A stretch of DNA of 64,000 nucleotides from Sideroxydans sp. CL21 (GCF_902459525.1 NZ_LR699166.1:2368501-2432500); one strand, 5' to 3'; shown: positions 8,458 to 17,873, numbered from the stretch's first letter. Notes: generated from the sequence alone by a model not told the origin. Program-made: numbers and translations.

Positions 8458-8898
8458 CGCACTCCTTCGATTGATTCAACATAACAGTTATAAGTCAGGG
8501 TTGGACAACATCGTGGCAACTCCAGTTTGCACATTGATGCCGTTTTGGTGAGGCTGAGTCCATTCCATTGCTTTCAAAATTTTCGGGTGATCCAGTCTTC
8601 CTTCCTTACCTGCGAGCATCCACTCGCCAACCAGTGTGCAACTGTTCGTTTTTCTTATCGTCACCTGTCCCAGCGCAGGCAATTGCTCAATTGCGTCCGA
8701 GTAGCTCAGTAATTTAGTCTTGTTAAATCTTTGATAAATTTAGATATTTATTGCATTTTACGCAAACCGATGACACTATCAAATAACCACACTACTAACA
8801 CGCCCTCAGCCGTTTTTGACTAATGGATTGTTATCGAAGCCGAAACAAACTGGTGTGGCAAGCGCAAGTTTTCATAAACTTATTTTGGAGGTGCAATC
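8458..8898. other. gap with no convincing gene
   Basis: An AT-rich intergenic region. A minus-strand frame at 8488-8682 (64 codons) lacks a good ribosome site and matches no family I know. The last part (about 8700-8890) is very AT-rich and leads into the small gene at 8899, so its promoter probably lies here, but no clear -35/-10 pair stands out. Confidence 0.5.
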
Positions 8899-8985
8899 GT
8901 GTTAGGACTATCTCTTCCGGTTTTCTTCGTTATGGCTCCATTTATGCTGCTGTCCTTCATGATTTTGTTGTCCGGGAAATCTTAA
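8899..8985 (+). CDS. 28-residue single-helix membrane protein
   Basis: A GTG start is preceded by the strong ribosome site TTGGAGGT at a spacing of six bases, and the 28 codons encode an almost entirely hydrophobic peptide (LSLPVFFVMAPFMLLSFMIL, ending SGKS). A perfect rho-independent terminator follows 46 bp after the stop (9032-9060), so the gene has its own short transcript. Small single-helix proteins of this kind often act as subunits or regulators of membrane complexes, but no partner is adjacent and I do not recognise the sequence. Confidence 0.6.
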   Translation: MLGLSLPVFFVMAPFMLLSFMILLSGKS

Positions 8986-9031
8986 AGAAGAAACGTCAAT
9001 TTGCTTTACCCTAAACTGCAATATCAGGGTT

Positions 9032-9060
9032 GGCCTGGCTTTAGCCAGGCCTTTTTATTT
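9032..9060 (+). terminator. rho-independent terminator
   Basis: The eight-base stem GGCCTGGC / GCCAGGCC closes over a TTTA loop and is followed by TTTTTATTT. It ends the transcript of the 28-residue membrane protein gene. Confidence 0.9.
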
Positions 9061-9470
9061 CGAATATCTCCCGATACGGAAGCTAAGGTTCAATCATATC
9101 GTCCGCACAATATATAATTGAAATTATGGATATTTTTGCATATTGCTCATTGCGGGATAAAGCTGCACCTGGCGCGCACCCAATAAAAACTTACCGTCGA
9201 ATTCGCAAGCAAGCGCAATTCCTAAAATCCATTTAATGATTTTTTCGGCTGACGGTAGTTAGATTCCTTCACTTGCCTGTAACATGACCTAAATCGAGAA
9301 TAAGGCCGCCCAAGACCAAAAAGTATTCAGACATTCCATTACCCTGGCCAGTGAATTCGGCGCGCACAATTGGGGAAGTCCAGCTGGTTTAACAAGCAAA
9401 TTATTGCCCGTTTGATTTGTACTGCTTTATTCGTACTGTCGAAGCAAATTGAAGCTGATGGAGACACAGA
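9061..9470. other. long leader/promoter region of the PAS-GGDEF-EAL gene
   Basis: About 410 bp without a coding frame I can support. It is AT-rich in its first half (for example the ATATATAATTG run near 9110) and should contain the promoter of the gene starting at 9471. I see no riboswitch consensus here. Confidence 0.5.
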
Positions 9471-12400
9471 ATGGATGGCCCCCGACTTAACCGTTTGAGC
9501 AAACTTGATATCAAAAGGATCGTTCTGATCTATGCCGTCTTTGCCGGACTGTGGATTGTGCTTTCGGACGAGGCTTTGGAATGGTTTATCGGAGACTCGT
9601 CAACCCTCCAGATCGCACAAACTTTCAAGGGCTGGTTTTACGTAGCAGTCACATCCCTGTTGCTCTACTTCCTGCTTAAACGAACAGTCGAACGGAACGA
9701 CAGCACCTACGAACCGCAACAATACGTCGGCCTTGTCAACTGGAAGCCCTGGCAACAATATCTTTTCGCAGCAACAGTCACGCTCACCACATTGCTGTTG
9801 CGCGAAAGCATCTCCATATCTTTCGGGGAACGACCTCTGCTGATTCTGTTCATGTTCCCCGTCATTCTGAGCGCGGCGATCGGTGGATTCGGTCCCGGCA
9901 TGATCTCCACTTTCATTGCAGCTGTTTACGTCATCTTTATTGATTTTTCCACTGCCGCAAGCTTGCAGTTGGAGCATTCCTACGACTTGCTTCAACTGGG
10001 ATTCCTGATCGTAAACGGCTTGCTCGTCAGCATCCTGAGCCTGATGCTGCACGAAGCACGACACAAATCCGACCAGGAACGCAAAAAAGCGCTGGCCAGC
10101 CTGGATGAAAAATCCCGGGCATTGCAACTGCTCGATGCCATTACCGAAGGTTCCACCGATGCGATTTTCGTCAAGGATGTCGATGGACGCTACCTGCTGT
10201 TCAATCAGGCCGCGGCACGCTTCGTCGGGAAGTCCGTTCAGGAGGTCATTGGCAAGGATGACGCCGGTATCTTTCCGCCCGATCAGGCCGCTCTCATCCA
10301 GAGAAACGACCGCGAGGTGATGCAGGACAATCGCGTCACGACTTTTCAGGAGAATCTCGACACCAAAGACGGCAAATCGTTTTTCCTTGCCACCAAGGGC
10401 CCATTGCATGACGACGCAGGCAACGTGACCGGCGTGTTCGGCATATCACGCGACATCACCGGGATCAAGACGACCGAATTTGCGTTGCGCCGCGAACGCG
10501 ACCTCAGCCAGCGCTACCTCGATACGGCCCAGAGCATCATGGTCGCCTTGGATGATGCCGGTCGCATCACCATGATCTCCCGCTACGGCTGTGAGTTACT
10601 GGGTTACCGCGAAAACGAACTGCTGGATGAAAACTGGTTCAAGACGTGTCTGCCGCAGCCGGAAGGAATGGAGACCATCCTGCCGATATTCCGCCGGATC
10701 CTGGCGGGAGACCTTGAAGGTCATCAGCATATGGAAAATGCGGTGCTTTGCCGCGACGGCAGTCAGCGGATGATCTCCTGGCGTAATAATTATTTCAGGA
10801 ACGAAGCGGGCAACATCGTCGGCACGCTCAGCTCGGGCGAGGACGTTACCGATCGCAGAAAAGCGGAGGAAGCCCTGCGCGCGAGCGAGGAGACTTACCG
10901 CTCGCTGTTCGAGCACATGCTCAACGGCTTTGCCCATTGCCGCATGCTATATGTGAACGGCCGCCCCGATGATTTCATCTACCTGAACGTCAACGACGCG
11001 TTCACCTCCCAAACCGGACTGAAAGATGTCGCCGGACGCAAGGTCAGCGAAGTCATTCCCGGGATCCGCGAGGCCGATCCGGAATTGTTCGAGAAATACG
11101 GACGTGTCGCTTCGGGTGGCAAACCTGAACACTTTGAACTTTTCGTTCAAGCTTTGGATATGTGGTTCGCGGTTTCGGTATACAGCCCAAAGCCGGAACA
11201 TTTCGTCGCCGTGTTCGATGTCGTCACCGAACGGAAAAAGGCAGAACTGGCGCTGCGCGAAAGCGAGGAACAGTTCCGCGCGCTGGTGGAACAATCCCTG
11301 GCCGGAATATACATCCTTCAGGATGGTCAGCTCCGTTACGTCAATCCCGGTTTCGCCGCAATCTTTGGCTATAACTCGCCGGATGCGTTGATAGATATGG
11401 TGCCCGCCATCGAACTAGTCATCCCGCAGGATCGTGAAAAGGTATTGGAAATAACCAGCAAACGCGAACCGGGAGAATCTGATGCCATCCATTACACCAC
11501 CAAAGGCCTGCGCCGCGACGGTGCAAGTATCGATCTGGAGGTATATGGGCGCCGTTATCAATATGCAGGACATACGGCCATCATTGGCATGCTTCTGGAT
11601 ATTACCGCACGCAAACAGGCCCAAGCGCAGCGCGACCTGTTCAGCGACGCACTGCGCCAGTCGGCGCACCCGCTATTGCTGGCTGACGCCGAGTTCCAAA
11701 TCACCTATGTCAATCCAGCCTTCTCAAATCTATTCGGTTACCCGCTGGCAGATGTGGCAGGCAGGCATGTCTCGCTCATCATCCCCGCCACCGGCAAGTA
11801 CACATCCGAACGCGATGAAATTATCATACATCTCCAAGAGTCCGGAAATTGGTCGGGCGAGGTGGACAGATTAGCCAGCGATGGTTCGCTGATCCCCACC
11901 GCAGTGACCATCGCTTTGATCCGGGGCGAAGGCGGCAAGTGCGCCGGGTATGTGGCCAGCTACCTCGACCTGCGACCGCTGCGTGAAAAAGAGTTGACGT
12001 TGCGCAAACTCTCTCTGGCAGTAGAACAAAGTCCGGAGAGTATCTATATCACGGACCTCAATGGCAATATCGAATACGTCAATGAATCTTTTGTGCGCAA
12101 CACCGGCTATGGCCTCAACGAAATCATCGGCCGCAACCCGCGTATCCTGCATTCAGGCAAGACGCCGAGAAGCACGCATGAAGATCTCTGGCAAAACCTG
12201 CTGGCCGGCAATACCTGGCAGGGGGAGTTCTACAACAAACGCAAGGACGGCAGCGAATACACCGAACACGCCATCATCAGCCCGATCCGCCAGCCGGACG
12301 GGCGCATTACGCACTATGTGTCAGTTCAGGAAGATATCACCGAAAAAAAGCGCGCCGAAGCCGAGATCAACCGCCTGGCCTTCTATGACACACTCACGGG

Positions 12401-13673
12401 ACTTCCCAATCGCTCCCTGCTGCTGGAGCGTATGGCTCAGACCCTGGCCATGACCCGTCGATTCAGCCATCACAGCGCGATGATCTCGTTCAACATCGAT
12501 CGCTTCAAGACCATCAACGATGCGGGCGGCCAGACACTGGGAGATGCACTGCTCAGGGCGGTGAGCGAACGGCTGATTTACAGCATGCGTGAAGGAGATG
12601 TCGTTGCACGTATTTCCGGGGACGAGTTCGGCATCCTGCTGACCGACCTTTCACCGCAACATCAAACTGCTGCGCATCTTGCCCTGCATATCTCGGAGAA
12701 AATTCATTCCGGTCTGCGGGAACCACTGCATATCGGCAATGAACACCTCGCTCTCACTGCATGCCTTGGCATCGCGCTCTTCCCGGAAAGCGACGAAGAC
12801 CAGCCGCTGGACATCCTTCGCCGCGCCAATACCGCGCTCCATCACGCCAAAACGAGGGGAAGAGGACAGACTGCATTCTTTGAAGGCGCTTTGGATGAGA
12901 TTGCCAAGCAACGCTTCGATATCGAACGCGAATTGCACCAAGCCATCACGGCCGACGAGTTGAGGGTGTTCCTGCAGCCACAGGTGGATGCGGCAGGCAG
13001 CATCGTCGGGGCGGAAGCGCTGGTACGCTGGCAACATCCGCAACGCGGACTGGTAGCGCCGGGCGCATTCATCCCGATCGCGGAGGAATCGAATCTCATC
13101 GTCGAGATCGGCAACTGGGTATTCACCGAAGTTTGCCGTCTGCTGACGCGCGAGGATATGGTTGCCCTGCCGATCCGCATCGCGGTCAACATCAGTCCGC
13201 GTCATTTCCGCCAGCCCGATTTCATCGACCAGATCAAGAACGGGCTCGCCAGCACAGGCGCCGACCCGACGCACCTCACATTGGAAGTGACGGAAGGTCT
13301 GGTGATCGACAACATCAATGATGTGATCGCCAAAATGACCGAATTAAGCGCGATGGGCATTCACTTTTCGATGGACGACTTCGGTACCGGCTATTCTTCG
13401 CTGTCCTACCTGAAGCGCCTGCCCATCCATGAACTCAAGATAGACAAGAGTTTTATCCAGGATCTGACCATCGATCCCGAGGACGACGCCCTGGTTGAAG
13501 CCATTCTTGCCGTGGCAAAACTCATGCACGTGAAAGTTGTGGCAGAAGGCGTGGAGACAGTCGAACAGGCCGCGTTCCTGAATCTGCGCGGTCCGGTCAT
13601 CCATCAGGGCTATCTGTTCGGCAAGCCGGAACTGGCTGAAACCGTAATCGCGAACTTCGTCGGAAAAAATTAG
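9471..13673 (+). CDS. membrane-anchored six-PAS GGDEF-EAL protein
   Basis: At 1400 residues this is the largest protein in the window. It opens with several membrane helices (about 17-35, 52-68 and a four-helix DUF4118-like region around 93-200). Six PAS domains follow (starts near 213, 345, 470, 600, 720 and 845), then GGDEF (about 970-1130) and EAL (about 1140-1395). The cyclase signature is SGDEF rather than GGDEF, with a product-inhibition RxxD (REGD) five residues upstream. The EAL domain has EALVRWQHP and DDFGTGYSSLSYLKR, so phosphodiesterase activity is likely. The ATG follows GGAGACAC. It overlaps the convergent alr gene by four bases. Confidence 0.95.
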   Translation: MDGPRLNRLSKLDIKRIVLIYAVFAGLWIVLSDEALEWFIGDSSTLQIAQTFKGWFYVAVTSLLLYFLLKRTVERNDSTYEPQQYVGLVNWKPWQQYLFAATVTLTTLLLRESISISFGERPLLILFMFPVILSAAIGGFGPGMISTFIAAVYVIFIDFSTAASLQLEHSYDLLQLGFLIVNGLLVSILSLMLHEARHKSDQERKKALASLDEKSRALQLLDAITEGSTDAIFVKDVDGRYLLFNQAAARFVGKSVQEVIGKDDAGIFPPDQAALIQRNDREVMQDNRVTTFQENLDTKDGKSFFLATKGPLHDDAGNVTGVFGISRDITGIKTTEFALRRERDLSQRYLDTAQSIMVALDDAGRITMISRYGCELLGYRENELLDENWFKTCLPQPEGMETILPIFRRILAGDLEGHQHMENAVLCRDGSQRMISWRNNYFRNEAGNIVGTLSSGEDVTDRRKAEEALRASEETYRSLFEHMLNGFAHCRMLYVNGRPDDFIYLNVNDAFTSQTGLKDVAGRKVSEVIPGIREADPELFEKYGRVASGGKPEHFELFVQALDMWFAVSVYSPKPEHFVAVFDVVTERKKAELALRESEEQFRALVEQSLAGIYILQDGQLRYVNPGFAAIFGYNSPDALIDMVPAIELVIPQDREKVLEITSKREPGESDAIHYTTKGLRRDGASIDLEVYGRRYQYAGHTAIIGMLLDITARKQAQAQRDLFSDALRQSAHPLLLADAEFQITYVNPAFSNLFGYPLADVAGRHVSLIIPATGKYTSERDEIIIHLQESGNWSGEVDRLASDGSLIPTAVTIALIRGEGGKCAGYVASYLDLRPLREKELTLRKLSLAVEQSPESIYITDLNGNIEYVNESFVRNTGYGLNEIIGRNPRILHSGKTPRSTHEDLWQNLLAGNTWQGEFYNKRKDGSEYTEHAIISPIRQPDGRITHYVSVQEDITEKKRAEAEINRLAFYDTLTGLPNRSLLLERMAQTLAMTRRFSHHSAMISFNIDRFKTINDAGGQTLGDALLRAVSERLIYSMREGDVVARISGDEFGILLTDLSPQHQTAAHLALHISEKIHSGLREPLHIGNEHLALTACLGIALFPESDEDQPLDILRRANTALHHAKTRGRGQTAFFEGALDEIAKQRFDIERELHQAITADELRVFLQPQVDAAGSIVGAEALVRWQHPQRGLVAPGAFIPIAEESNLIVEIGNWVFTEVCRLLTREDMVALPIRIAVNISPRHFRQPDFIDQIKNGLASTGADPTHLTLEVTEGLVIDNINDVIAKMTELSAMGIHFSMDDFGTGYSSLSYLKRLPIHELKIDKSFIQDLTIDPEDDALVEAILAVAKLMHVKVVAEGVETVEQAAFLNLRGPVIHQGYLFGKPELAETVIANFVGKN

Positions 13674-14734
13674 TCAGCCACGATCGGCACCCGCGCCGTC
13701 AGCGCGCACATCAACTCGTAGCTGACCGTTCCGGCCGAACTTGCGACATCCTCCACCGGCAAGCCGGCTCCCCACAAGGTGACGCGGCTGCCGACGTCGG
13801 CATCTGCTATCCCGCTCAGGTCGACACCCAGCATGTCCATCGACACGCGCCCCAAGGTACGGGTGCGCTGTCCATTCACCAGGACCGGCGTGCCGGTCGG
13901 TGCGTGACGCGGATAGCCGTCGGCATAGCCGCAGGCCACCGTACCGATGCGCATGGTTGTACCGGCACGAAACAGTCCGGCATAGCCGATGCGGTCACCT
14001 GCTTTGACATCGCGCACCGAGATGACCCCGCTGCTCAATGTCATCACAGGTCGCAGGCCGAGTTGCTGTGCACTGGTATCGGCGAACGGCGACGCACCGT
14101 AGAGCATGATGCCGGGACGCACCCATTCGCTGTGCGAGGACGGATAACGCAGCAGCGCGGCGGAATTGGCAAGGGAGCGCGGCGCGCGGTAGGTCGCTGT
14201 CAGACTCCTGAAACGTTCGAGTTGGTCCGCAACGCCTTCCGCTTCATCAGCATGGGAGAAGTGCGTCATCAGGGTGATTTCTCGCACCGCCGGATGCGAT
14301 TTCAGCTTTTCCATGGCTGCCGGAACCTGCTCCGGTACAAAACCCAGACGGTTCATGCCGGTGTTGATCTTTAGCCACACCTGCAAGCTGCTGCGGCGCG
14401 GGTAGGCATCAAGCATGTCGAGTTGGTGCATGCTGTGGATGACCGTAGACAATTCGTATTCGGCGATCAACGGCAGCTCGTCTGCACTAAAAAAACCTTC
14501 CAGCAACAGGATGGTCTGGCGAAAACCGGCTTCGCGCAGGGCGATGGCGTCGCGCACATCAAGCATCGCAAAACCTTCCGCCTCGCCCAGCGCCTCGGCC
14601 ACGCGCAGCAGACCATGGCCGTAGGCATTGGCCTTGACGACAGCCATGATGCGGCTGGAAGCATGACGGCGCGCTACTCGCAGGTTGTTCTGAAGGGCGG
14701 AAAGATCGATATGGGCTTGTATCGGGCGGGACAT
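13670..14734 (-). CDS. alr: alanine racemase
   Basis: A 354-residue fold-type III PLP enzyme that interconverts L- and D-alanine for peptidoglycan synthesis. The PLP lysine is Lys34 in AVVKANAYGHG, and the catalytic tyrosine is in GDRIGYAGLF; SMDMLGVDLSG is the conserved C-terminal domain motif. The longer open frame extends 36 codons upstream, but the conserved N-terminus MSRPIQAHIDLSAL sets the start at 14734. The length matches the family. The gene is divergent from the lplT repeat region. Confidence 0.95.
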   Translation of the reverse strand: MSRPIQAHIDLSALQNNLRVARRHASSRIMAVVKANAYGHGLLRVAEALGEAEGFAMLDVRDAIALREAGFRQTILLLEGFFSADELPLIAEYELSTVIHSMHQLDMLDAYPRRSSLQVWLKINTGMNRLGFVPEQVPAAMEKLKSHPAVREITLMTHFSHADEAEGVADQLERFRSLTATYRAPRSLANSAALLRYPSSHSEWVRPGIMLYGASPFADTSAQQLGLRPVMTLSSGVISVRDVKAGDRIGYAGLFRAGTTMRIGTVACGYADGYPRHAPTGTPVLVNGQRTRTLGRVSMDMLGVDLSGIADADVGSRVTLWGAGLPVEDVASSAGTVSYELMCALTARVPIVAD

Positions 14735-14828
14735 GGATTCAAGGCTGAAGCAGTTAAACTGCCGCGAATGATAGCAGGCCATAAATTTTCGTGTTATAAA
14801 AGACTGTCCCACAAAAGATAAATCTATA

Positions 14829-14945
14829 GTGAATCGCGGCATTTATACCATCCTGGCGGCGCAGTTCTTTTGGCTCCGGCCAGACAAAGAAACCGTCTTT
14901 AACGCGCTACGCGCATTAGCCTCCGCCGAAAGAACTGGAACATGA
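14829..14945 (+). CDS. upstream micro-ORF 1 of the lplT leader
   Basis: A GTG-started 38-codon frame whose first twelve or so residues (NRGIYTILAAQFF) copy the LplT N-terminus, followed by a tail encoded by the palindromic segment (ending ASAERTGT). Its TGA overlaps the ATG of the second unit as ATGA. No clear ribosome site precedes the GTG. It may be a translated leader peptide or simply a by-product of the repeat. Confidence 0.35.
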   Translation: MNRGIYTILAAQFFWLRPDKETVFNALRALASAERTGT

Positions 14946-15058
14946 ACCGCGGTTTTTACACCATTCTGGCGGCGCAGCTCTTTTGGTTCCGGCCAGACGA
15001 AGAGACCGTCTTTAACGCGCTATGCGCGTTAGCCTTCGCCGAAAGAACTGGAACATGA
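14942..15058 (+). CDS. upstream micro-ORF 2 of the lplT leader
   Basis: A 38-codon frame starting with ATG and the same NRGFYTILAAQ residues as LplT, ending in FAERTGT, with its TGA overlapping the lplT ATG (ATGA at 15055-15058). The frame has stayed open in both copies despite several substitutions, which hints at translation, coupled re-initiation into lplT, or recent origin. Confidence 0.4.
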   Translation: MNRGFYTILAAQLFWFRPDEETVFNALCALAFAERTGT

Positions 15059-16293
15059 ACCGCGGTTTCTACACCATCCTGGCGGCGCAGTTCTTTTCAG
15101 CGCTTGCCGACAATGCGCTTCTGTTCGCCGCCATCGCCCTCCTCAAGCAGGAAAACTCCCCCGGCTGGCATACGCCTGTATTGCAACAATCGTTCATCAT
15201 CTCGTTTATCGTGCTGGCGCCGTTCGTCGGCGCGTTCGCCGATTCGCTACCCAAAGGGCGCGTGATGTTCATCAGCAACGCGATCAAGATGATGGGCTGC
15301 CTTGCCATGCTGTTCGGTGTCGATCCTCTTTTCGCCTACGGCCTTGTCGGTTTCGGCGCGGCGGCCTATTCGCCAGCAAAGTACGGCATCCTCACCGAGT
15401 ACCTGCCGCCGGAAAAACTCGTGCTGGCAAACAGCTGGATGGAAGGCCTCACGGTTGCTGCAATCATCCTCGGTGCGGTATTGAGCGGCATCCTCATCAG
15501 CCCTTCTATTGCCGATGCGATGCTGCACTGGTGGGATGTGCCGTTCATCGATACGGGTATCGATACCGCGCCCGAACTTGCCATCACTATTGTCCTCGGG
15601 CTGTATTTTGTTGCCGCAATATTCAACCTTTACATCCCGACTCTTCCCATCGACCACAAACCGTTCAGGCGCAACCCGGTATTCCTGATCAAAGAGTTTG
15701 CCCACTGTTTCAAATTATTGTGGAAAGACCCGCTGGGTCAGGTCTCGCTTGCCGTGACCACCTTGTTCTGGGGTGCGGGTGCGACATTGCGGTTGCTCGT
15801 ACTGACCTGGGCTGCGGTCGCGCTGCATTACGACATGAGCAGTGCCGCCAAACTCACCGCCTGGGTCGCCGTAGGCATCGCGATCGGCGCAATATTGGCG
15901 GCACGCATGGTCAAACTCGATCATGCCGTGAAAGTATTGCCGGTCGGTATCGGCATGGGCCTGCTGGTGCTGGTGATGACGCCCGTTACCAGCCCGCTGC
16001 TTGCCACCCTGCTGCTGATCGGTATCGGCGCAATGGGCGGTTTCTTCGTGGTACCGATGAATGCCCTGCTGCAACACAGGGGGCACTTGCTGATGGGAGC
16101 CGGCAGTTCCATCGCCGTGCAGAACTTCAACGAAAACATCAGCATCTTCCTCATGCTGGGAATCTACGCCCTGATGGCGAAACTCGATTTCTCGATTTAC
16201 ACCATCAACATCGTGTTCGGCCTGCTGATGGCCGGCATCATGAGTCTGCTTTACAAGAAACACGGCCACGACCAAGATACCGGCCTTACTTAG
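15055..16293 (+). CDS. lplT: lysophospholipid transporter LplT
   Basis: A 412-residue major-facilitator protein with about twelve membrane helices. The N-terminus NRGFYTILAAQFFSALADNALLFAA is characteristic of LplT, as are KYGILTEYLPPEKLVLANSWMEG and the C-terminal HRGHLLMGAGSSIAVQNFNEN. LplT flips lysophospholipids across the inner membrane for reacylation. I set the start at the ATG at 15055, because the region upstream is a duplicated copy of the same 5' end. No aas acyltransferase gene is next to it here; the next gene, 20 bp downstream, is a CNNM-type protein. Confidence 0.93.
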   Translation: MNRGFYTILAAQFFSALADNALLFAAIALLKQENSPGWHTPVLQQSFIISFIVLAPFVGAFADSLPKGRVMFISNAIKMMGCLAMLFGVDPLFAYGLVGFGAAAYSPAKYGILTEYLPPEKLVLANSWMEGLTVAAIILGAVLSGILISPSIADAMLHWWDVPFIDTGIDTAPELAITIVLGLYFVAAIFNLYIPTLPIDHKPFRRNPVFLIKEFAHCFKLLWKDPLGQVSLAVTTLFWGAGATLRLLVLTWAAVALHYDMSSAAKLTAWVAVGIAIGAILAARMVKLDHAVKVLPVGIGMGLLVLVMTPVTSPLLATLLLIGIGAMGGFFVVPMNALLQHRGHLLMGAGSSIAVQNFNENISIFLMLGIYALMAKLDFSIYTINIVFGLLMAGIMSLLYKKHGHDQDTGLT

Positions 16294-16313
16294 CCTCCAC
16301 CAAGGAGTTCAAC

Positions 16314-17615
16314 ATGGAAATCTGGATACTCCTGCTGCTGATTCTGCTCAGCGGTTTCTTTGCCATGTCGGAGATGAGCATAGGCGCGAGCCGCATGCCC
16401 ATCCTCACGCAGATGGCCGAAACCGGCAACGAAGGAGCCAGGATCGCTTGCGAGTTGCGCAACCAGCCGTCCCGCTTGCTGGCCGCTACGCAGATCGGCC
16501 TCACCGCATTGGCCACCCTGCTCGGCGTGTTCGGCGAATCAATGTGGGTGCCGCGCATCGAATCCGCTATCGAGACCGACATCGCCATGCTCGCCTTTGC
16601 GAAATATCCGCTGTCGCTGATGCTGGTGGTCGGCAGTATCACCTTTGTCACCATCGTGGTCGGCGAGATCATCCCCAAGCGCATCGCACTGGCCAAACCG
16701 GAGGCCATCGCCTCAACGCTTGCCCCCCTGATGGCGCTGTTCGCCCGGCTGAACCGCCCGTTCATCTGGGCACTGGCAGTCGCGAGCGAAAAGATACTCG
16801 CACTTTTCCCGTTCAAGGAAAGCGCGGAGTACCTCGCTTCCGACGAAATACGCGCCATGATCGCCGCCGGACGGCGCGACGGCGACCTGGACGAAACCTC
16901 AGGCGAATTGCTAGGCAACGTGTTCCGTCTGGACGACCGCAAGGTAGCGAGCGTGATGACGCCCGCCAACGACATCATCTACCTCGACCTGCAGGCGCCG
17001 AGCCAGATCAATCTGGAGAAGATCAAGACCCAGCGTGTCTCGCGCTTCCTCGTGTGCAAGGGCGGCCTCACCCAGCTGGTCGGCTACATCGAGAGCCGCG
17101 AACTGTTGCAGCACCTGCTGGAGAACGAGCCGCTCGATCTCGGAAAATTGCCAACGCACGCCATTCATTACATTCCCAACACGCAGTCGCTGATCGGGGT
17201 GCTCGATTTCTTCCGCGCACAAAAGACCCACATTGCAGTCGTCGTCAACGAATTCGGCCAGGCCGAAGGGCTGGTCACCATGAGCGACCTGCTCTCATCC
17301 GTCGTCGGGGACGTGCCGAGCTCGGTGGATGAAATGCCGCTCGCCGTGCAGCGCGAGGATGGCTCATGGCTACTGGATGGCTTGCTGCCGCTGGACGAGA
17401 TGAAGGACAAGCTCGGCCTCAATGCACTCCCGGAAGAAGAACTCGGCAACTACCACACCGTCGGCGGTTTCGTCATCACTGCCGTCGGCCACATCCCGAA
17501 AAAGGCCGAGACCTTCGACTGGAACGGCTGGCGCTTCGAAGTGGTCGACATGGACAAGAACCGCGTCGACGAGATATTCGCCCGCCCAATCGGCCCTGCG
17601 ATCCCAGACGAATGA
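16314..17615 (+). CDS. CNNM/CBS/CorC-domain membrane protein (hemolysin C-like)
   Basis: The 433-residue protein has an N-terminal CNNM (DUF21) membrane domain with helices near 1-22, 60-80, 100-122 and 125-145, a pair of CBS domains (about 205-335, including VVVNEFGQAEGLVTMSDLL), and a C-terminal CorC/HlyC transporter-associated domain (YHTVGGFVITAVGHIPKKAE). The family is linked to magnesium or cobalt export and to resistance functions, and the hemolysin name is historical. AAGGAG precedes the ATG at 16314; a longer open frame running back into lplT is an artefact. It is probably cotranscribed with lplT. Confidence 0.93.
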   Translation: MEIWILLLLILLSGFFAMSEMSIGASRMPILTQMAETGNEGARIACELRNQPSRLLAATQIGLTALATLLGVFGESMWVPRIESAIETDIAMLAFAKYPLSLMLVVGSITFVTIVVGEIIPKRIALAKPEAIASTLAPLMALFARLNRPFIWALAVASEKILALFPFKESAEYLASDEIRAMIAAGRRDGDLDETSGELLGNVFRLDDRKVASVMTPANDIIYLDLQAPSQINLEKIKTQRVSRFLVCKGGLTQLVGYIESRELLQHLLENEPLDLGKLPTHAIHYIPNTQSLIGVLDFFRAQKTHIAVVVNEFGQAEGLVTMSDLLSSVVGDVPSSVDEMPLAVQREDGSWLLDGLLPLDEMKDKLGLNALPEEELGNYHTVGGFVITAVGHIPKKAETFDWNGWRFEVVDMDKNRVDEIFARPIGPAIPDE

Positions 17616-17682
17616 TGAGCGGCGCAGTGCCGCATTCAGGCAACTGCCAGCAAGCGCTGTTCCGTCAACCGAGGAGTACACC

Positions 17683-17873
17683 ATGACCTTCCGTACCGTT
17701 GTTCTGCTGGCGCATCCCTTCTGCTCGGCGCATGCGGCCAAAGCGACAACCAGCCTGCACCAAAACTGTTCAAGGATCAGCGCGACGTGCTCGACAAGGC
17801 GAAGACCGTCGACCCGGCGATGCAGAAACAGGATGACGAACAAAGGAAGGCGATAGAACAGCAAACGAAGTGA
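17683..17873 (+). pseudogene. small lipoprotein gene with a -1 frameshift in the signal peptide
   Basis: The start MTFRTVVLLA (ATG at 17683, preceded by GAGGAG) is in one frame, while a lipobox LLLGACG and a charged C-terminal part (KLFKDQRDVLDKAK, ending EQQTK) run in another, to the TGA at 17871. Adding one base after CTGCTGGC (about 17711) joins the two into a typical 60-odd-residue lipoprotein of the kind seen in many betaproteobacteria. So the gene has lost one base, or the sequence has a one-base error. Confidence 0.7.

Larger units (their letters stand above)
14829..15098 (+). repeat. 113-bp tandem repeat that triplicates the 5' end of lplT
   Basis: Units start at 14829, 14942 and 15055, a period of exactly 113 bp. 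Each opens with the first roughly 44 bases of lplT (start codon, Asn, Arg, Gly and on to CAG-TTC/CTC-TTT). The first two units then contain about 70 bp of imperfectly palindromic DNA, with CAGTTCTTTTGGC on the left and the inverse of CAGTTCTTTCGGCGG on the right, before the next ATG. The third unit runs on into the true gene. The copies differ at scattered positions, so the duplication is not brand new. Confidence 0.9.

Noticed and set aside
8488-8682. 64-codon minus-strand frame upstream of the cupin gene
   Set aside because: No ribosome site, no recognised domain and no operon link.
8740-8890. Possible GEMM-type riboswitch before the 28-residue gene
   Set aside because: ACGCAAACC is present, but the tetraloop, receptor and paired stems of the consensus are missing.
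8823-9014. 63-codon plus-strand frame over the small membrane gene
   Set aside because: It is out of frame with the GTG/GGAGGT gene at 8899, which has much better translation signals.
15531-16313. Long open frame joined in front of the CNNM/CBS gene
   Set aside because: It overlaps lplT in another frame and has no family resemblance; the gene has a good ribosome site and start at 16314.
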